Source: Diphasiastrum complanatum
Lineage: Eukaryota; Streptophyta; Lycopodiopsida; Lycopodiales; Lycopodiaceae
Assembly: GCA_029204225.1 (NCBI GenBank)
Contig: CM055095.1
Coordinates: 43,863,184 to 43,927,183, forward strand
Direction of reading: 5' to 3'
Length of the DNA stretch: 64,000 bases
Shown: positions 43,969 to 57,437 of the stretch, one piece after another
Layout of the letters: every line of letters begins with the position of its first letter
Numbering within the stretch: position 1 is the first letter of the stretch
Made by a program: the position numbers and the translations under genes
The notes under the pieces: model-generated
Databases searched by the model: none
Seen by the model: only the letters and a program-made list of their open reading frames with translations
What the model was told of the DNA's origin: nothing

Positions 43969-44246
43969 CTCTCTCCAACACCTCACATCACATTATCGCT
44001 ATTTTCACTCCCAAGAACCCTAAAAATGTAACCCTAACCCTAAAACAGCCCTAGCCCTAAATCTGACCTATTCAATCCCTCTTTATTCAAATGCAAATGC
44101 AAATGCAGGTCACAATTCTAACGAAATCTCAGATTGCATGAAGCATTCAAGATTCAAATTACAAATTCTTACATTATCTAAAGCATTTCATTCTCCATCT
44201 ACATCCACAAAATCATAGAATGGAACGCATCAATCAATCAATCAAT

Positions 44247-44310
<64 letters not shown>

Positions 44311-44960
44311 GGCAGAGCTAAAAAGTCTATTCTAACTGCTCACAGAGATGCGCTCGTATATCTCTCTCTCTCTCTCTCTCTCGCGGCACTCTCAAAAGCC
44401 TAATTCACAACCACGCCGGATTGCACAAAAGCGGACCAAAACTCGTTCACAACGGCTCGTTACCTTCAACCTGAATGCCATGGCACCCAAATCAACACAG
44501 CTATTCATCTTCTTCACAAGCTAATGATTCTTCACCTGGAAAACGTAGCACTCCAACTCATGCATTTCCGTAAACCGCAAATCAAACCTTTTTTAATTCA
44601 AAGAAAGATCACGACACCTCAGTGATCAGTATCTATGAGCAAACTGGCTCTCGATGTATTCAGCAAAATGTCTTGAAGCCTGCCTGCGCTTGGTCGTTGT
44701 TGCGCACCTCATCCATCACGCTCTCTCTTTTCTCTCACATTCTAGAAAACAAGATGACCGAGACTCACTCTCTCTCTCTCTCTCCGAGCGTCTGATCCCT
44801 TTGCGCAAATGACCGGCTCTCTCGAAAATTCTCTTTCTAGAACTTTTGAGAGAGATGATCTAGTGAGCTTACAAGGGCTATATACAAATTTTTAGGGCAC
44901 ACGTGGCCCAATCAAAACACAAGATTCAGTTTTTCTACATTTTCTCTCTTGATCCATTCT
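43969..44960 (+). mobile_element. Possible LINE 5' region (LINE I), noncoding
   Basis: Follows the LINE H tail directly. CACATTATCGCTATTTTCAC and several CCCTAA repeats resemble the LINE E and H 5' ends, and TTTAGGGCACACGTGGCCCA near 44892 resembles TTTAGGGCAAACGTGGACCA near 20769 in LINE E. No coding sequence follows. The extent is uncertain. Confidence 0.5.
44250..44308 (+). repeat. CT microsatellite
   Basis: About 58 bp of CT repeats, preceded by ATCA repeats; a second short CT run is at 44361-44381. Confidence 0.95.
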
Positions 44961-45120
44961 TGTGTTTTCTCTCTCTAAAACTTTAGAGGTCTCAAAGATT
45001 CTGGAAGTGGCAGATCCCATTTTTTGAGTTGAGCAGAGTGGAGAACACAGCTTTCAAGTTGAATACCAGCTCCCACATCACCCTTGAGTTATACAATGCC
45101 TTAAGTGAGTGGTTTGCAAA

Positions 45121-45490
45121 AAGCTTAAAAGATGTTGAGCTCAACTGAGAATTGCTTGTGGATATATATCTACACTTGTTGGAACGTGTGAGGAGTCTGA
45201 AAAATGCAAATATTAGCTTGATTAATCATGTTATTATGTACATCATTTGATTTCACACATGTGAGAGCTTGTTCCCATGTGTGAAGATTAGGCTTAGGCT
45301 ATTAAGCTTCAGCTTAAAAGATGTTGAGCTCAACTGAGAATTGCTTGTGGAAATATATCTACACTTGTTGGAACGTGAGGAGTCTGAAAAATGCAAATAT
45401 TAGCTTGATTAATCATGTTATTATGTACATCATTTGATTTCACACATGTGAGAGCTTGTTCCCATGTGTGAAGATTAGGCTTAGGCTATT
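45121..45490. repeat. Tandem duplication, 190-bp period
   Basis: Copies at 45121-45310 and 45311-45490 share AGCTTAAAAGATGTTGAGC, TGTTGGAACGTG and TTCACACATGTGAGAGC with few differences. TGTTGGAACG is LTR-like, and the CACATGTG/CCCATGTGTGAAG pair resembles 57200-57240, so an LTR remnant is possible. Confidence 0.85.
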
Positions 45491-46384
45491 TAGGTCCAGG
45501 TCATAGGTGTTAAGCAAGCCATTTGGTCAAGTTACCCACAATCTAAGATCAAATTCCTAAAATCTAGGAAAATTGAGTGGTGATTTACCAACCCTACATT
45601 GGCATACCCAACCATTAGGTAAAGTCATGGTGAGCAGGTCAAATTGGAGCTAATATGACACTAAATTAATCGCCAAACCTACTAAGCCAACCTCAAGATC
45701 CATCATCAAATATCTGCTCATTTTGGAGCCATAATCATCAAGCAAATTTGGGGTGTTTTATACCAAGCTTGTGTAATCTCTCTTGTAGTTTGCAAATCTT
45801 TGAATCTAATGCTATCAATTCCGTATGTACTTTGTTTTCAAGTTTCAAGTTGTACTACAAGTTGTACTTCACATGTGTGAAGGCCCCTTCGGATCAATTA
45901 CATCTTGTTTTATATCGCTCTTGCTTGTTAGATCAAGATTTGGCATTTCCTCAAGGACTAATGATGAAGATAAATTCTACAATGCAAACAATCACTCTTG
46001 TGGATTGATTAAATCCTTCCAAGATTCTAAAACTTACTTTATTCACAAACATTTTAGAGTTTCATATGTAATCACATTTTTGCAATTCATGTTGTGGGAG
46101 TGGATTATTTGGTATTGCAACGTTGGCAGTTCTATAACAATCCATAGTTGAAATTGTTTTCGAATATTCAACTAGTTTCTTGACAAGATAACATGAGGCA
46201 TCGTCCATGAATTTGTGTAGAGAAAATCTTTGTCGACTTGATCTTCGAGGAGTTGGCTATTGTTGTAGTTGTTTCGACTCATCTTTTTATAAATCATTGT
46301 CTATCATAGAGTTGAGATTCAAACTTGATGCGATATCATGCACTGATTTGATGACTATCACTTTCTCTTTTCCCTTCTAATCAA
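45491..46384. other. No recognised feature
   Basis: Short overlapping plus-strand ORFs at 45748-46151 do not resemble a known family and have no supporting context. Confidence 0.45.
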
Positions 46385-46990
46385 AAAAATGATCTTCTAG
46401 AAAACATATCTACTTGTAGTATCTTCTTAGTAAATGGATTATAGAGCCTATAGGTTTTATGATTAGAAGAATAACCAGCAAATATTGACTTAGAGCTAGT
46501 TGCATCTAGTTGTCTTCAAAGATCTGTTGGAATTTGTGCAAATATGACACAACAAAAAATTAAAAAAAATTTGTAGATGGTTTCAAACCTATCCATATCT
46601 CTTGGGTGTTTTGTCAAATAGTATCTTGGTTGTTATTTGATTATGTAAGTATCAGCTATCGAGATGGCTTCTATACTTAGAGCTAGTTGCATCTAGTTGT
46701 CTTCAACAATGATGCATGAAAGAACATATTTTTTACACTTATAATAAGAGTTTGATTTTTTTATTCAGCCACTACATTCGATTGTGGAGAATAGCTGGCA
46801 GTATAGTGTCACAAAATATCATTTGTTTTTCAATAGTCTTTGAATTCAGTCGAAATGCCATCACTTTGAATTGCATTGATCTTCCTTGAAGTTTGATTTT
46901 TAGCTTCTTGCTTGAATTGCTGAAAATACTTAAAAGCTTCTAATATTCGCTTTAGAAAAAAAATGACAGTCCTTCATGAATAATCCTCGA
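46385..46990 (-). pseudogene. Copia integrase remnant
   Basis: The minus strand gives FKYFQQFKQEAKNQTSRKIN, AIQSDGISTEFKDYWKTND then, after a stop, HYTASYSPQSNVVAE and KNQTLI: the second catalytic Asp region and the [12 protein letters not shown] motif of Copia integrases. Numerous stops are present. About 650 bp, with no LTRs of its own visible. Confidence 0.78.
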
Positions 46991-47029
46991 TATTAAATCT
47001 TCTCCGCTTGCCCCCTTATTAAATCAAAC

Positions 47030-47565
47030 CATGTCATGTGATAGCAAGAGGAGAAGAGAGCAATTGGTGACCTAACCCCAAGTTGTCGACTCAGGAGAAT
47101 CCCTACCCCAATATATAGAGAGTAGTTTTCTGTGCATGCAGTCCAAGTATAACTAGATCACATCTCTTCATGTAGTCCTCTTGCCTATATTTGTCACACG
47201 TACATGCACTACTCCATATGTCTCAATTAGAGTGTCTGGGTCCTCTCAAGGTTATAAGTCACAAACAAGCCTCAACGTGGAATTAAATCTAGGCGTGACC
47301 AATAATCTCGAACACTGGAGGGCTGATCTACCATATTAGGACTATTCCATGTCCTTAGCTGAATATGGTCGTAACATTCTTCCTCCCTTAAACGGGTTTT
47401 GTCCTCAGAATAAAAAAAAGAAGACATGAAACTATTCCTTAAGCTTTCAAGTCTTACCCATGAATCATTATTCTTAGTCTGATCTTTACATCTGAATAAG
47501 TACTCAAAGATGCAAAATTTCTTAAATTGCTTGCCTCTACACATGAGTACTAACTCAAATCCCAA
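47030..47565 (-). mobile_element. Chromodomain Gypsy 3' end with 3' LTR
   Basis: A minus-strand chromodomain-like tail (FEYLFRCKDQTKNNDSWVRL, comparable to the YLVRWKG..W family pattern with Trp changed to Cys) is followed by KTRLREEECYD, a polypurine tract (AAGGGAGGAAGAA at 47377-47390) and an LTR starting TGTTACGACCATATTC at 47376. TATA-like CTATATATTGG lies within the LTR. The left LTR edge is approximate. Chromoviruses use this domain to target heterochromatin (known). Confidence 0.72.
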
Positions 47566-48197
47566 AGATACACTAAGCTATAAATCTTCCAAATAGGCTG
47601 ATCTACTCCAAAGTAAAAGTTCATCACCTTCATGTAATCCCAATTACATGGTGAGTCAACTCTTTATTTCAGAGCTCAAATCCGAAAGTTGAAGAAATTC
47701 CATTAAAATCATAGTCTAAAGATTGTCCACAATTTCTTGCAAATAAAAGTGTCTCTTGGTACAAATATCCTTAGAATATCCAAATATTCTTAAATACAAC
47801 AATTCAATCAACCAAAATCTCTAGGAGATCCATCAAGTTTCAGACAATTATAACTCAATCTAGAGCACTACAGTTACTCTATGATTTAATAGCCCCATTT
47901 CTAGCATCCCATGGAAGAAATCAGCAATCTATTTGTATCTCAATAGATTTATTAGGCTCCTATAAATATGGAGATCTAGATTGAACCTCGTACACAAGCA
48001 CTTATAGACTACAATTTGTAGCAGAATACAATCCACTAATGTAAGCAAAACTCCACATAAATAAAAAACAATTTACTTAACGAGAAATGTCTATGAGATC
48101 CATAGGACTCAATAAAATATTGGAGTAAAGATAATTAGATTTTCAATACATTGATCTAAACTCAACTCAATCAATAGGCCGGAAGTTATACACTCAC

Positions 48198-48305
48198 AAT
48201 AATTAAGTATCTATTTATGATCCATCAATCACAAATAGTCAGACTCTTGTGAATAATTAAGTATCTATTTATGATCCATCAATCACAAATAGTCAGACTC
48301 TTGTG
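48198..48305. repeat. 54-bp perfect tandem duplication
   Basis: Copies at 48198-48251 and 48252-48305, each starting AATAATTAAGTATC and ending AGACTCTTGTG, look identical. The surrounding 47566-49090 shows no recognisable gene or transposon coding sequence. Confidence 0.95.
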
Positions 48306-49093
48306 ATTCGTCAATCATAATTTACTGGAATCTAACCCCATACTTTATCATTAAAGAACACTTGAGTGTATGTCCAACCAAATCCATCTGAACTCCAAAA
48401 TTAGATCAATGATATCAATTTTGGTATCATTATGATTTGGTATCCAATTGAGCTCTCTGGGATACAATCATTAATGAATTGAATTTATTTCTCAACTGAG
48501 AAGTACTCACCCAAGAATTCCGTATATCCTATGCACACATTTTTTCCTAATGAATCCAAATGACTCATATATCATGTGTCTTACAAGCAATACACACAAA
48601 ACAAATAGTTTTTGGTGAATTTTCTTCACACTGTCTATTTTACCAATTAACTTCCACATGAGTAATCCAACTAAATTGCCAATGATTTAGAATCTCAACT
48701 GTCCAGGTGCAGCTCTTGATTGTACTAATATAACACCACATTTAGATCCTTATCCAAATCACTTTTAAGCTAATCAATAAATCTTTCAAAACAAGATTTG
48801 TTAACTCTACAAATATTTGTTCAACTCAGTACTTGATCATATGTCTATGTTCACCGACTAGGTTAAGTGCACCAAATAATCCTAGTACCAGGAATACATA
48901 GTAGATCCATACAAGATTAATTGTGCACATATGAGAATAATCTCACTATGACCCAGTACATAAACACGTATATCCAAAACTGGCTGATTCCTCCAAAACC
49001 CGCATATGTTACTCTCATATCTCACTGAGAATCTTGTAACTCAACTACAGAAGAATTCTATTTCTCTAGAGTAAAGAACATATCTGGAAAAAT

Positions 49094-49257
<164 letters not shown>

Positions 49258-49470
49258 AGAACAGCTCTTGTTTTTAACATGACCGATAAATTAATTGTGC
49301 GTTCAGACACAAGTCTAAGCACATCCACCAAAGAGTGTTGAATTATTGTTAATCAATTTGAAGGTTCAATCCAGAATGAAAATAATGGTGCAACAAAGTA
49401 GCGCTTGTTCGTCAAGCGTCAAAGGCAGCCATTGTCTGATCAAATTTAGAGGAGTCAAAGATGTCTGTGA

Positions 49471-49622
49471 TTTGGTCAAACTGAGTGAACGATCAAGACA
49501 AGTAAATATGGAAGTGCAATCAATCACAACACAGTATATCTTCGTAATTTGGTCAAACTGAGTGAACGAGCAAGACAAGTAAATATGAAAGTGCAATCAA
49601 TCACAACACGGTATATCTACGT
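49471..49622. repeat. 77-bp tandem duplication
   Basis: Copies begin TTTGGTCAAACTGAGTGAAC at 49471 and 49548 and differ at a handful of bases. Confidence 0.93.
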
Positions 49623-49639
49623 TAGACACATATATGAAA

Positions 49640-50125
49640 AGCGTTGCACCTTTTCATCTTTTGCCATGTTGATGTTACTCAATTTGAAAAAGGACTTTCT
49701 ATCAAACGAAATGGCTTGAATCGTTTGATAAACGACTCTTTCAATATGGACCAATCAGTTTTATCTTCACGATCCAGGTTAAAAAATCATTCACGTGCTT
49801 TGTCAATCATGGTCATTGAAAAGGGTTGGACCATAGTGTCATTGGATGTCTCACCATAAATTTCATATGCATGCTCAGAATCTTTGAGGGTCCAAACTAC
49901 CATCGTATTTTGGTAGACCTAATTTTGGGGTTCTTCTCTCAATGCGAGCTCCTTGGTTAGCAAAAGTCCCGTTAAGGTGTGCTCTTGCATGTGATGATTC
50001 GGCACCATTAAAACGATCCAAGAAATGGCATGGAAAGCATCGGGGATATGCGGAAGATCGTGACAAAGATAGAAAGGAATGTGTAGAGAACGATGGATTG
50101 ATGGATTCAGATATGGCAAGAGCAA
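49640..50125 (-). pseudogene. Gypsy gag remnant
   Basis: The minus strand gives RRTPKLGLPKYDGSLDPQRF then AYEIYGETSNDTMVQPFSM, DKAREWFFNL, DWSILKESFI and RFKPFRLIESPFSN with one or more stops. The LPKYDGSLDP opening and the REWF/W..L...F spacing match plant Ty3/Gypsy gag (retrotrans_gag). Isolated, with no other domains adjacent. Confidence 0.78.
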
Positions 50126-52270
50126 GAACGTTGTAGATGACAGATGATAACAGTTCCGTAGAAACTTAATGTGGTGGACAGATTTATAGTTAATGTGCAG
50201 GGATCTGAGCGAGGAAAGTGTTGCAGCGGAAATGGAGTATGTGTTTGAATGTTATGTGTATGAGTTCAATTGGAAACAGGGCCAAATGTCAACAAATTCC
50301 TTCTCTTAGATTATGTTTACTATATATGCTCTTCTTGTTTCATGTCTGCCTGTTACCAAGTTCTGCAGGCTCTTCTTGGCATAATCGAACTAGATTCAAT
50401 GCCCATATCATGGGGGTTTTGACAATCTATGAGTATATTCTTTCTTGCATATGTGACATGTCCTCAATCTCTTGTTAAGTCTTTGGGCATTGTTTTGTAG
50501 AGAGTTTTAATCCAATCAAAATGGAAACATTGAAAACTTTGTCTTTGTAGTTTGAACTTTTTTAATATCATCTCAATGTATTTTTTTTGTTTAACTAAAA
50601 TTTCATATTCAGCCAATCTCTTTTGATTTCAATGCCCCAACAAAAATGTGCCTTACTAAGGTCCATCATTGCAGATTGACAAGCAAATTGGGATTTAACA
50701 TTTTGACTCATTCCTCATTGTTACTTGTTAGCATAATATTTTAAACATATAATACCAAGACAACAAAATGGTCAACAACTTGTAGTTTGAAGTAGATGTA
50801 ATGATGTTGGCTGATTCTAAAGAATACCCTGAGATACTAGGCCAGAGCTATCCAAGAGCACATCTCACCTTAGACCGAAGAGGTCTCTGAAGAGGGAGGG
50901 ATGGATGAAGAATGAGAGTCAAGAAATTCTAGCTAAGAATGATATGTTGAAGTTATGTGAGCCTCATGGTGAATCGCAAAAGATGGAATGACCATGTAGG
51001 AGCTAGTATTTCTAGGCATTTGGAATTAATTCAAGTAGACCCCTATTAAAAAAGTAGAGTGAGCCACCTTTTGATGGTGACCTAGTGGAGAAGATAATTC
51101 CACTTGTAATTTGTTTTATTGTGGAATTGCCACTTGGGCTCCACCTAAGTAGCTCTCTTGCTTATTTAAGAGGTCCTCTTTTCTATGAGCTCCTTGATCA
51201 TGAATGCTTTCTTGAGTGATGCATATATGATCTTGCCCTTCCACTCTTGACTGTGGTTGTGGATTAGATTTTAGATTTCTTGTTTTCTTTCTTTATGCAA
51301 TGTGGAATAGGATAGTTGTGGATTAATTCTTGTATTCCATTTCTTGTTCTTGTGGATTAATGTAGGATTTAAGCATTTAAGTAAACTAGAGGCTAGGTTT
51401 GTGGTTGAGACTTTGCAAATTCACTAACATCCTAGTTTTGATGTTCTTGGAATGTCCAAAAATCAAGAAATGTGTGTTTCTTGATTCTTGGGCATTTGTA
51501 ATGCTGTCAATTTCTTGCATATGGTTAAATGAATATTCTAGACTAGTTTGTGTTTTGCAAGAATCATTTAATTCAGTTTGTAGCAATCCTGATTGGTGTT
51601 CAACCGAGTAGAAGCATGTCTAGTTGTTGAGCATCTTGGCTTGCATGCTTCGGTAGTTGAATGGATGCAAGTGCAGTTCAATAGTATTTGAATTTGAGTG
51701 TCCTTTGACAAGCTGGACATATACTACACTCTTAGACAATACGCCTGATATGGGGGTTTGGCATTTTGCGAGTAAATCATCTACGAGTTTTGCAAGTTTA
51801 GTCTTTTTAAATTACGTCAAATTGATAGCACATGGCATGCTACATTGTTTTTAGCTTTTTAAAATTTATTCTACTTCACTTTTGGGGGTGAAATCTATTT
51901 GTATACTTCATCATCATGTTGTTTATTTTCTTACTAGCTAAAAGATATGTCTGCAAATCATGTTGTACACAAATTGTATATAATATGCTATATCATTGAG
52001 AACGCATAAAACTTAATCACTTTAATTACATTTATCAAGCTAAAACACTTTTGTCTACTGCCAAGGATTGATGTACGACAAACATTAAAAGACATGATGG
52101 TATGTGGCCAAGCCTATGATAGGTATCATAAAATCAACGTTGGTAAAAAAAAAAAAGCTTTTTTATTGTATGTTCTAGATGAAGGCTATAACTTAACTAT
52201 TAAGCTTAAGTTGAGATGATGAGATATTAAAATATATATATATATTATTATTATCAAATTTGATTAAAAC
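50126..52270. other. No recognised feature
   Basis: AT-rich sequence with no ORF resembling a known protein. A TATA-like CTTATTTAAGAGGTCC at about 51160 sits in text that could be an old LTR, but no partner repeat, PBS or PPT was found. Confidence 0.45.
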
Positions 52271-52532
52271 AATGTAGCATTTTTGCTTTTTGGATCATCT
52301 CAATCCCAACAATATTAAGAAAGTTATCACCCTTCAAAGTTTTTAAGGTTAATTTTTTTTTTATTGGAGCTTGAAAGGGGTAGCATGCCGGCATGCTACC
52401 AATTTAAGCTTTTAGTATTTAACTCAAATTGATAGCACGTCGGTGTGCTACCCCTTTTAGGTTCCAAGGGGAAAATGTTTTCTAGTCTAAAAAACGTGGA
52501 TTGAGATGGTCCAAAAAGCAAAAGTGCTCCAT
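52271..52532. mobile_element. Foldback/MITE-like element
   Basis: Long imperfect inverted repeat: outer arms TTTTTGCTTTTTGGATCATC and its complement near 52500-52525, inner arms AAAGGGGTAGCATGCCGGCA and its complement near 52426-52460. Each arm is about 130 bp in total and diverged. No coding capacity; target duplication unclear. Confidence 0.8.
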
Positions 52533-52740
52533 TTTTTATGTAGAATCCATTGGTATAATCAAAGTTAGTTTTTATCTAATATAAAATGAGTATATATAGA
52601 TCCTATATACCATGTGCCATGAAATTTTAGAAATCATTCGTAAATAAAACTCGCAAAACTCACATCTATGAGGCACTTCAACCTATACAATATGCTTTTA
52701 GAAAAAATTAATGGAAAATAGAACATTTGATATAGAAAAT

Positions 52741-52945
52741 TTTGTTGATACAGATTTGGCTAGTGACCTTGACTGTTAAAGATTCACAAGTGATTATGTA
52801 TTTAGCTTGTTCAGTGGTGTCATTAGTTGTTCTTTCAAAGACATAGGCTGAGTATATAGTAGCTAATCATGCATGTAGAGAAGTAATACATTTGCAAAGG
52901 TTATGTTGATTCATGCATGATAGCATTTGTAATCCATAGTTAATG
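52741..52945 (+). pseudogene. Copia RNase H remnant
   Basis: Plus-strand text FVDTDLASDLDC, FTSDYVFSLFSGVISCSSKT, AEYIVANHACREVIHLQRLC matches Copia RNase H (family pattern D.DWA.D...RRST.GY.F, SSTEAEY). Stops are present and it is isolated. Confidence 0.82.
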
Positions 52946-53599
52946 GCACCAACAATGGACATGCCTCCATACATAGGCCATATGTTGACAAACTAGACAT
53001 ATATGCAATGAGCTTATGCCAATTTTTGCACAGGTATTAAGGGCCATAATATGACATCAATATGACAACATCATCTATAAGCACATACACATCTTCCAAA
53101 ATATCACCGCTAATAATAGAAGACGAAGCTATAATGTCCTAATGACCCCATTATGAGAACTCTTCTCAGTCACAAGCAAGATCAAGCCCACCATATGCCC
53201 ATCGGTCATAATTTATGACCAATGCTCTCAATCGAGAAGAAAGAAAATGGTAACCAAATGTCTCAATCGCAACATCAATAGACCTAGATGACAAAGATTC
53301 ATCGCTAATGTCTCATTGTATGTATGCTACAACACACCTACGATGACTCATGGGTCCACCAAAACTGCCATGTTGCTCATCTTGATCTTGTAATTAATGT
53401 TCCTCTTCTCCCTACAATGTGATTTGAGGTCGAATATGCTCTGCGATATGAAATATCATTTATTAGAGACATATATGAGCAACATATATTAGAAACATGT
53501 ATTGTAGAAATATGTACAATGGGTATTGGTGCACTGCTAGTTCCTAGAGTGTATGGATTGACTTATACCAGAATAATTGTATCATCGCAAAAAGTCTTC

Positions 53600-55480
53600 A
53601 CGTGACAAATAATGTGCTAGTAATTCCAAAAGAGAAAGAAACCATTCTCAAACAAAAGAATGATTCCATCAATAGCACTCTCAGTTCCACCTCCTAGGGG
53701 ACCACCCGAAAAAGGACATCAACAAAATAGACCACAAAAAGCACAAGCTCAAGCTAATTTTGTTAATCACTCATCTGATGTTTCTTACAATACAAACAAC
53801 ACATGCCACACTGGACATTATGCGCCTCATCAAGAAGACACATCATGTTCCTACCCAGGAGATGAATATACAAACCATTAAGAAAATCAAGAAATGCTAG
53901 CCATCCAAGATGGCTACGCGATTGGCCAAGGGCCTATGAGCAACAAATGTTTCATCTGTGGTTAAATAGGCCATTTTATGGTTGATTGTAAAGTAAAATT
54001 CCAATATCATGCTGAATGCCCTGACTGTGTTAGAAAACACAGTTTTAAGGATTGTCCAAAACAACCAAATAGGATCCTACTTGCGCATCATGTCTGTGCA
54101 GAACCTGTTAGGGTCATCACTCGAGCACAACACAAAGCTCATCAACAGCAGCACACCAACTTAAACAAACCTGCTGACCATAGGGGAAGTTCCTTAACAA
54201 CTTCCAGAGTTCCTAGAGATTATTCAGATCCACTAGTGGAACAGAGAGAATATCATGAAATCCGAGAAGAGCTATTGCAAGAAGAAGCGAAAATGAAACG
54301 TCCGTTATCTGCTCCAATCCTCATGCAAGAGCAACCCCTACAGGGACTAGAAGTTTTCTCTGAACTCCTACAAGCTCATATCACCATGCCTTTCCATGGT
54401 GTCATCAAATCTTTCACAGGTCTTAAAGGCTATATCCATAGAATTTTTTAGCTGCCCGATGTACAAGATGAGCAGCGAAAACTCAAAGAGATTCCAGAGA
54501 TACCCCAGATTCCTATGAATTTGATGAATATCGATGTTGCTAAGGAGAATAACATCACTTTACCTATGATCTGCAATGACTATCCAACAATATTTGCTAT
54601 CTTAGATAGTGGATTAGGAGTAAACATTATGGCTTTGTCACTAGCAAAGTCATGGGATTTCACCCAATTAGATCTCCCATGCTACAAGTTGCACATGACA
54701 GATCAAAGAGTCACTGACCTTGCATGGCATTTATCGAATATTCTCGTTCGTATTGCAGGTGTCAAATTCACCATCGAATGTGTTATGCTAGACCTACTAG
54801 ACGATGTACATACATACAAGTCCTTCTTGGTACGCCCTGGCAAGAGATGGTGGGAGTCATCCAAGATTGGGAATAAGTAAGATAACCTTTGGCAATAACG
54901 ACAAGAGAGTCACCATTGACTCTTCAGGCCATGTTAAGCCAGCCAAGGTAAGTGATGATTGGTCATCCACAACCTATGACGCTTTCGATAGTAAATCTAT
55001 CATGGCGAAAGGACACTATACGTGCTCAACTAATATCATCAATTGAGATCAAGCATTAGCCATTGTGGACTGTGCTGATTTCAATAGATGCCTCATGGAG
55101 ACCACTGAAGAAGACACCTATATACTCCCGTCTTCTACTGATATTGAGACCCCCATCATTCCGTTGATGATGATAGATCATATTCCCATATCCTGGTGCC
55201 CAGGAGAAACTATTATTTTTGCAGCCCATGTATCGGAAGATGGAATTCTTTTGGAGAATGGTGAGGACATGAGTAACAAACAAATACTCAATTATCTCGA
55301 TACTAAATCGATTCCAAAGGAGATCAAGTCACTAGGCCCACTGGCTCATGTGAAACTTACCTCCAAGGTATTCAACACAGTAACCTTTAGGCCCAAAACC
55401 AAAGTCTACCAATGGGAAGTGCTTCCATATGAAGTCTGTGATGCCATTGACGAAGAGTTAATCTAAGAGACATGGCACAC
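53600..55480 (+). mobile_element. Gypsy-3 fragment, gag knuckle and protease region
   Basis: Zinc-knuckle text CFICG-x-IGHFMVDC near 53948 (one stop inside it) is followed by CPDCVRKHSFKDCPK. A long spacer leads to an aspartic protease PTIFAILDSGLGVNIMALSL near 54590 with an intact DSG, then FLLGRPWLRDGG-like text near 54825 in another frame and KITFGNNDKRVTIDSSGH. Stops and frameshifts occur near 53945, 54450 and 54880. No RT was found downstream. The domain order is that of plant Gypsy elements; lineage not assigned. Confidence 0.75.
54515..54880 (+). pseudogene. Gypsy-3 retropepsin-like protease
   Basis: About 120 codons with the catalytic AILDSGLGVN, then LPCYKLHMTDQRVTD and KFTIECVMLDLL, the flap and C-terminal strands expected in a Gypsy protease. 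The frame shifts just before the GRPWL motif that normally follows. Confidence 0.72.
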
Positions 55481-55776
55481 CACCTAAACAAAATACCAGA
55501 AAACCTCGGTTAAACAAAAAGAAAATGATAGACACAAAACTAACCGAGCGACAAAACAAATGCATGCAAAACTTAAACAGCCGATCCAACCATTGTATGA
55601 AAGTCAAAAGGCCCATTCAAGAGAAAGAACTTCATGCTCCGGTAGCAAATCACCCACAATAATTTCTAAAGTTTCCGAAAACTTTGTGGATCTGCCTTTT
55701 GACATACCACAAAATTTTAAGGATTTCACGCTCGACAATGTTGTCATCCAACTGCAACAACCAAAGAGGGAACCTA

Positions 55777-56440
55777 CTGTTGGAGGGTTTGCAAATCCCA
55801 AGGCAACCCTAACCCTAGCTAATAAGTGAGAGGAATTTGGCACCCTACGTGTGTAAGTTTAACCTGATGATTACATAGTTATTTGATTAGTTACAAGTTA
55901 ATAAAAGGACTTTAGGCCTTTTTGCGGGACTCTTAATGTCGCAAGGCCTAAATGTCAAATTAGTGAATAAAGTAGGGGTTCTCACCAAATTTCAATTTCA
56001 AATTGGGTCCTCTATTTAATGCAAGAGTTTTCCACTCTTTTTAGATTTGAATGGGCCAATAGGATTTTGAGGCCAAGGCCCTCCTCTCCACTATAAAGAG
56101 GGGCCTACTCGAGTTTGTAAACCATGTTCTCTCTTCATTTCAAATACAAGCAGTAGAGCCTCTTATGAAATATATTATGAATGACCTTACTCTCTATCTC
56201 CTTTCCTCCATCTCTCATACTTGTTGTATTTGCTAGTTGTTGGATCTGAATGTTATTTGGATTGTATGAACTTATGCTTTTTGTGAGAGAGAAGGGAAGA
56301 GAGAGAGGAAGCAAGTATTTATCTTATTGTGGATCGTAGTGTTAATTGTAGTGTTAACGGATGTTAGTGTTAATTGTGGATTATCCATGCATGCTGGATT
56401 TTGATTTATGTTATTGCTCTCACAGGATCGCGAACCTCTG
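55777..56440 (+). repeat. LTR-like segment
   Basis: Starts TGTTGGAGGGTTTGC and carries a TATA-like CCACTATAAAGAGGGGCC at about 56090, the arrangement of a plant LTR promoter. A PBS or matching second LTR was not found, so the right edge and the parent element are uncertain. Confidence 0.4.
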
Positions 56441-57437
56441 CGTAACTTCATCTCCTTGATGCTTGTGTGCTTGGATGTATTAGGCATCTTGTTTTGGCAT
56501 GAATAGGGTTTAAATTGTATTTTAGGTTAGATTGAGGGTGATTTTGCTTGATTTGAGTGGATCTTCTTGTTTGAAGTCTAAGCTGATTGTTGAACAAGGG
56601 AAGCTATTCAAATCACAATTCTTAAAATCCATTTGGATCTGAGAAATTAGAAAAAAAAACAATAAAAATCATTCATTTCTGCCAGAATTGAGCAAATAGA
56701 AGGCAAAATCGTCATCAAATCTAATAACTTTTAATCCTCTTACAAGAAACCTTCGCCGAGTTTCATTAAGATTTGGTTTCACTCACATATCTTTTAGATT
56801 GAAGGGCAAAGATTAATTCCCAGCAGATTTGCAAAAACATCACAAAAACCATCAGAAAACACCAAAAAGACCATCAAAACCCTAAAAGTACAAAATCCTT
56901 TGCCCAATTCATTGTGCATAGGTGTGATTCAGATCTATCTACTGCCAGGTCGGAGAAGATTAATACCAAAAATAGAAGGCCAAAGTCGTTCATCTAGTTG
57001 TTGGTAACCTTTTGTGGATAATTTACAACTTTCTGCAAAAATATCAGTTCTCTGAGTTTAACCTTTGCCTAAACCTTCGCCATAGTCTATGTCAGTCCCA
57101 CTTACTATATTTGATAATTAGTGAGTTGGGCGTGTTAAAAATATCACTTCCAACTTGATGTACCTTGTAGATCTCAAGTTAATTGATCTTGATAGGATCT
57201 CACACGTGTGGAGTCTGTTCCCACGTGTGAAAGAATGTACATAAGACACTTTTATAAAGTCGGATTGATTTTAGCTTGATCTAGATTGGACTTCCATGTA
57301 GTAGATCTATTATACCATCATCCAAGCTGAGCTAGGATTGATTGGGCTGAGATTAGAAGCTTTTTGAAAGCTAGAAATCTATCTTAGATCACTCTTTATC
57401 AAGAGATATTTGTGTATCTCATAGGCTTTCATTCACA
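56441..57437. other. Spacer between LTR-like segment and Copia-5 gag
   Basis: No ORF of note. CACACGTGTGGAGTCTG and CCCACGTGTGAAAG at 57200-57235 resemble text in the 45121-45490 duplication, hinting that both are LTR pieces of related Copia elements. Confidence 0.4.

Noticed and set aside
44400-44760. Possible host first exon on the minus strand (short ATG frames with nearby GT)
   Set aside because: Frames are under 20 codons and no protein family is recognisable.
55560-55843. Overlapping 80-90 codon ORFs on both strands
   Set aside because: No recognisable domain; the segment abuts an LTR-like start and is probably element leader or tail.
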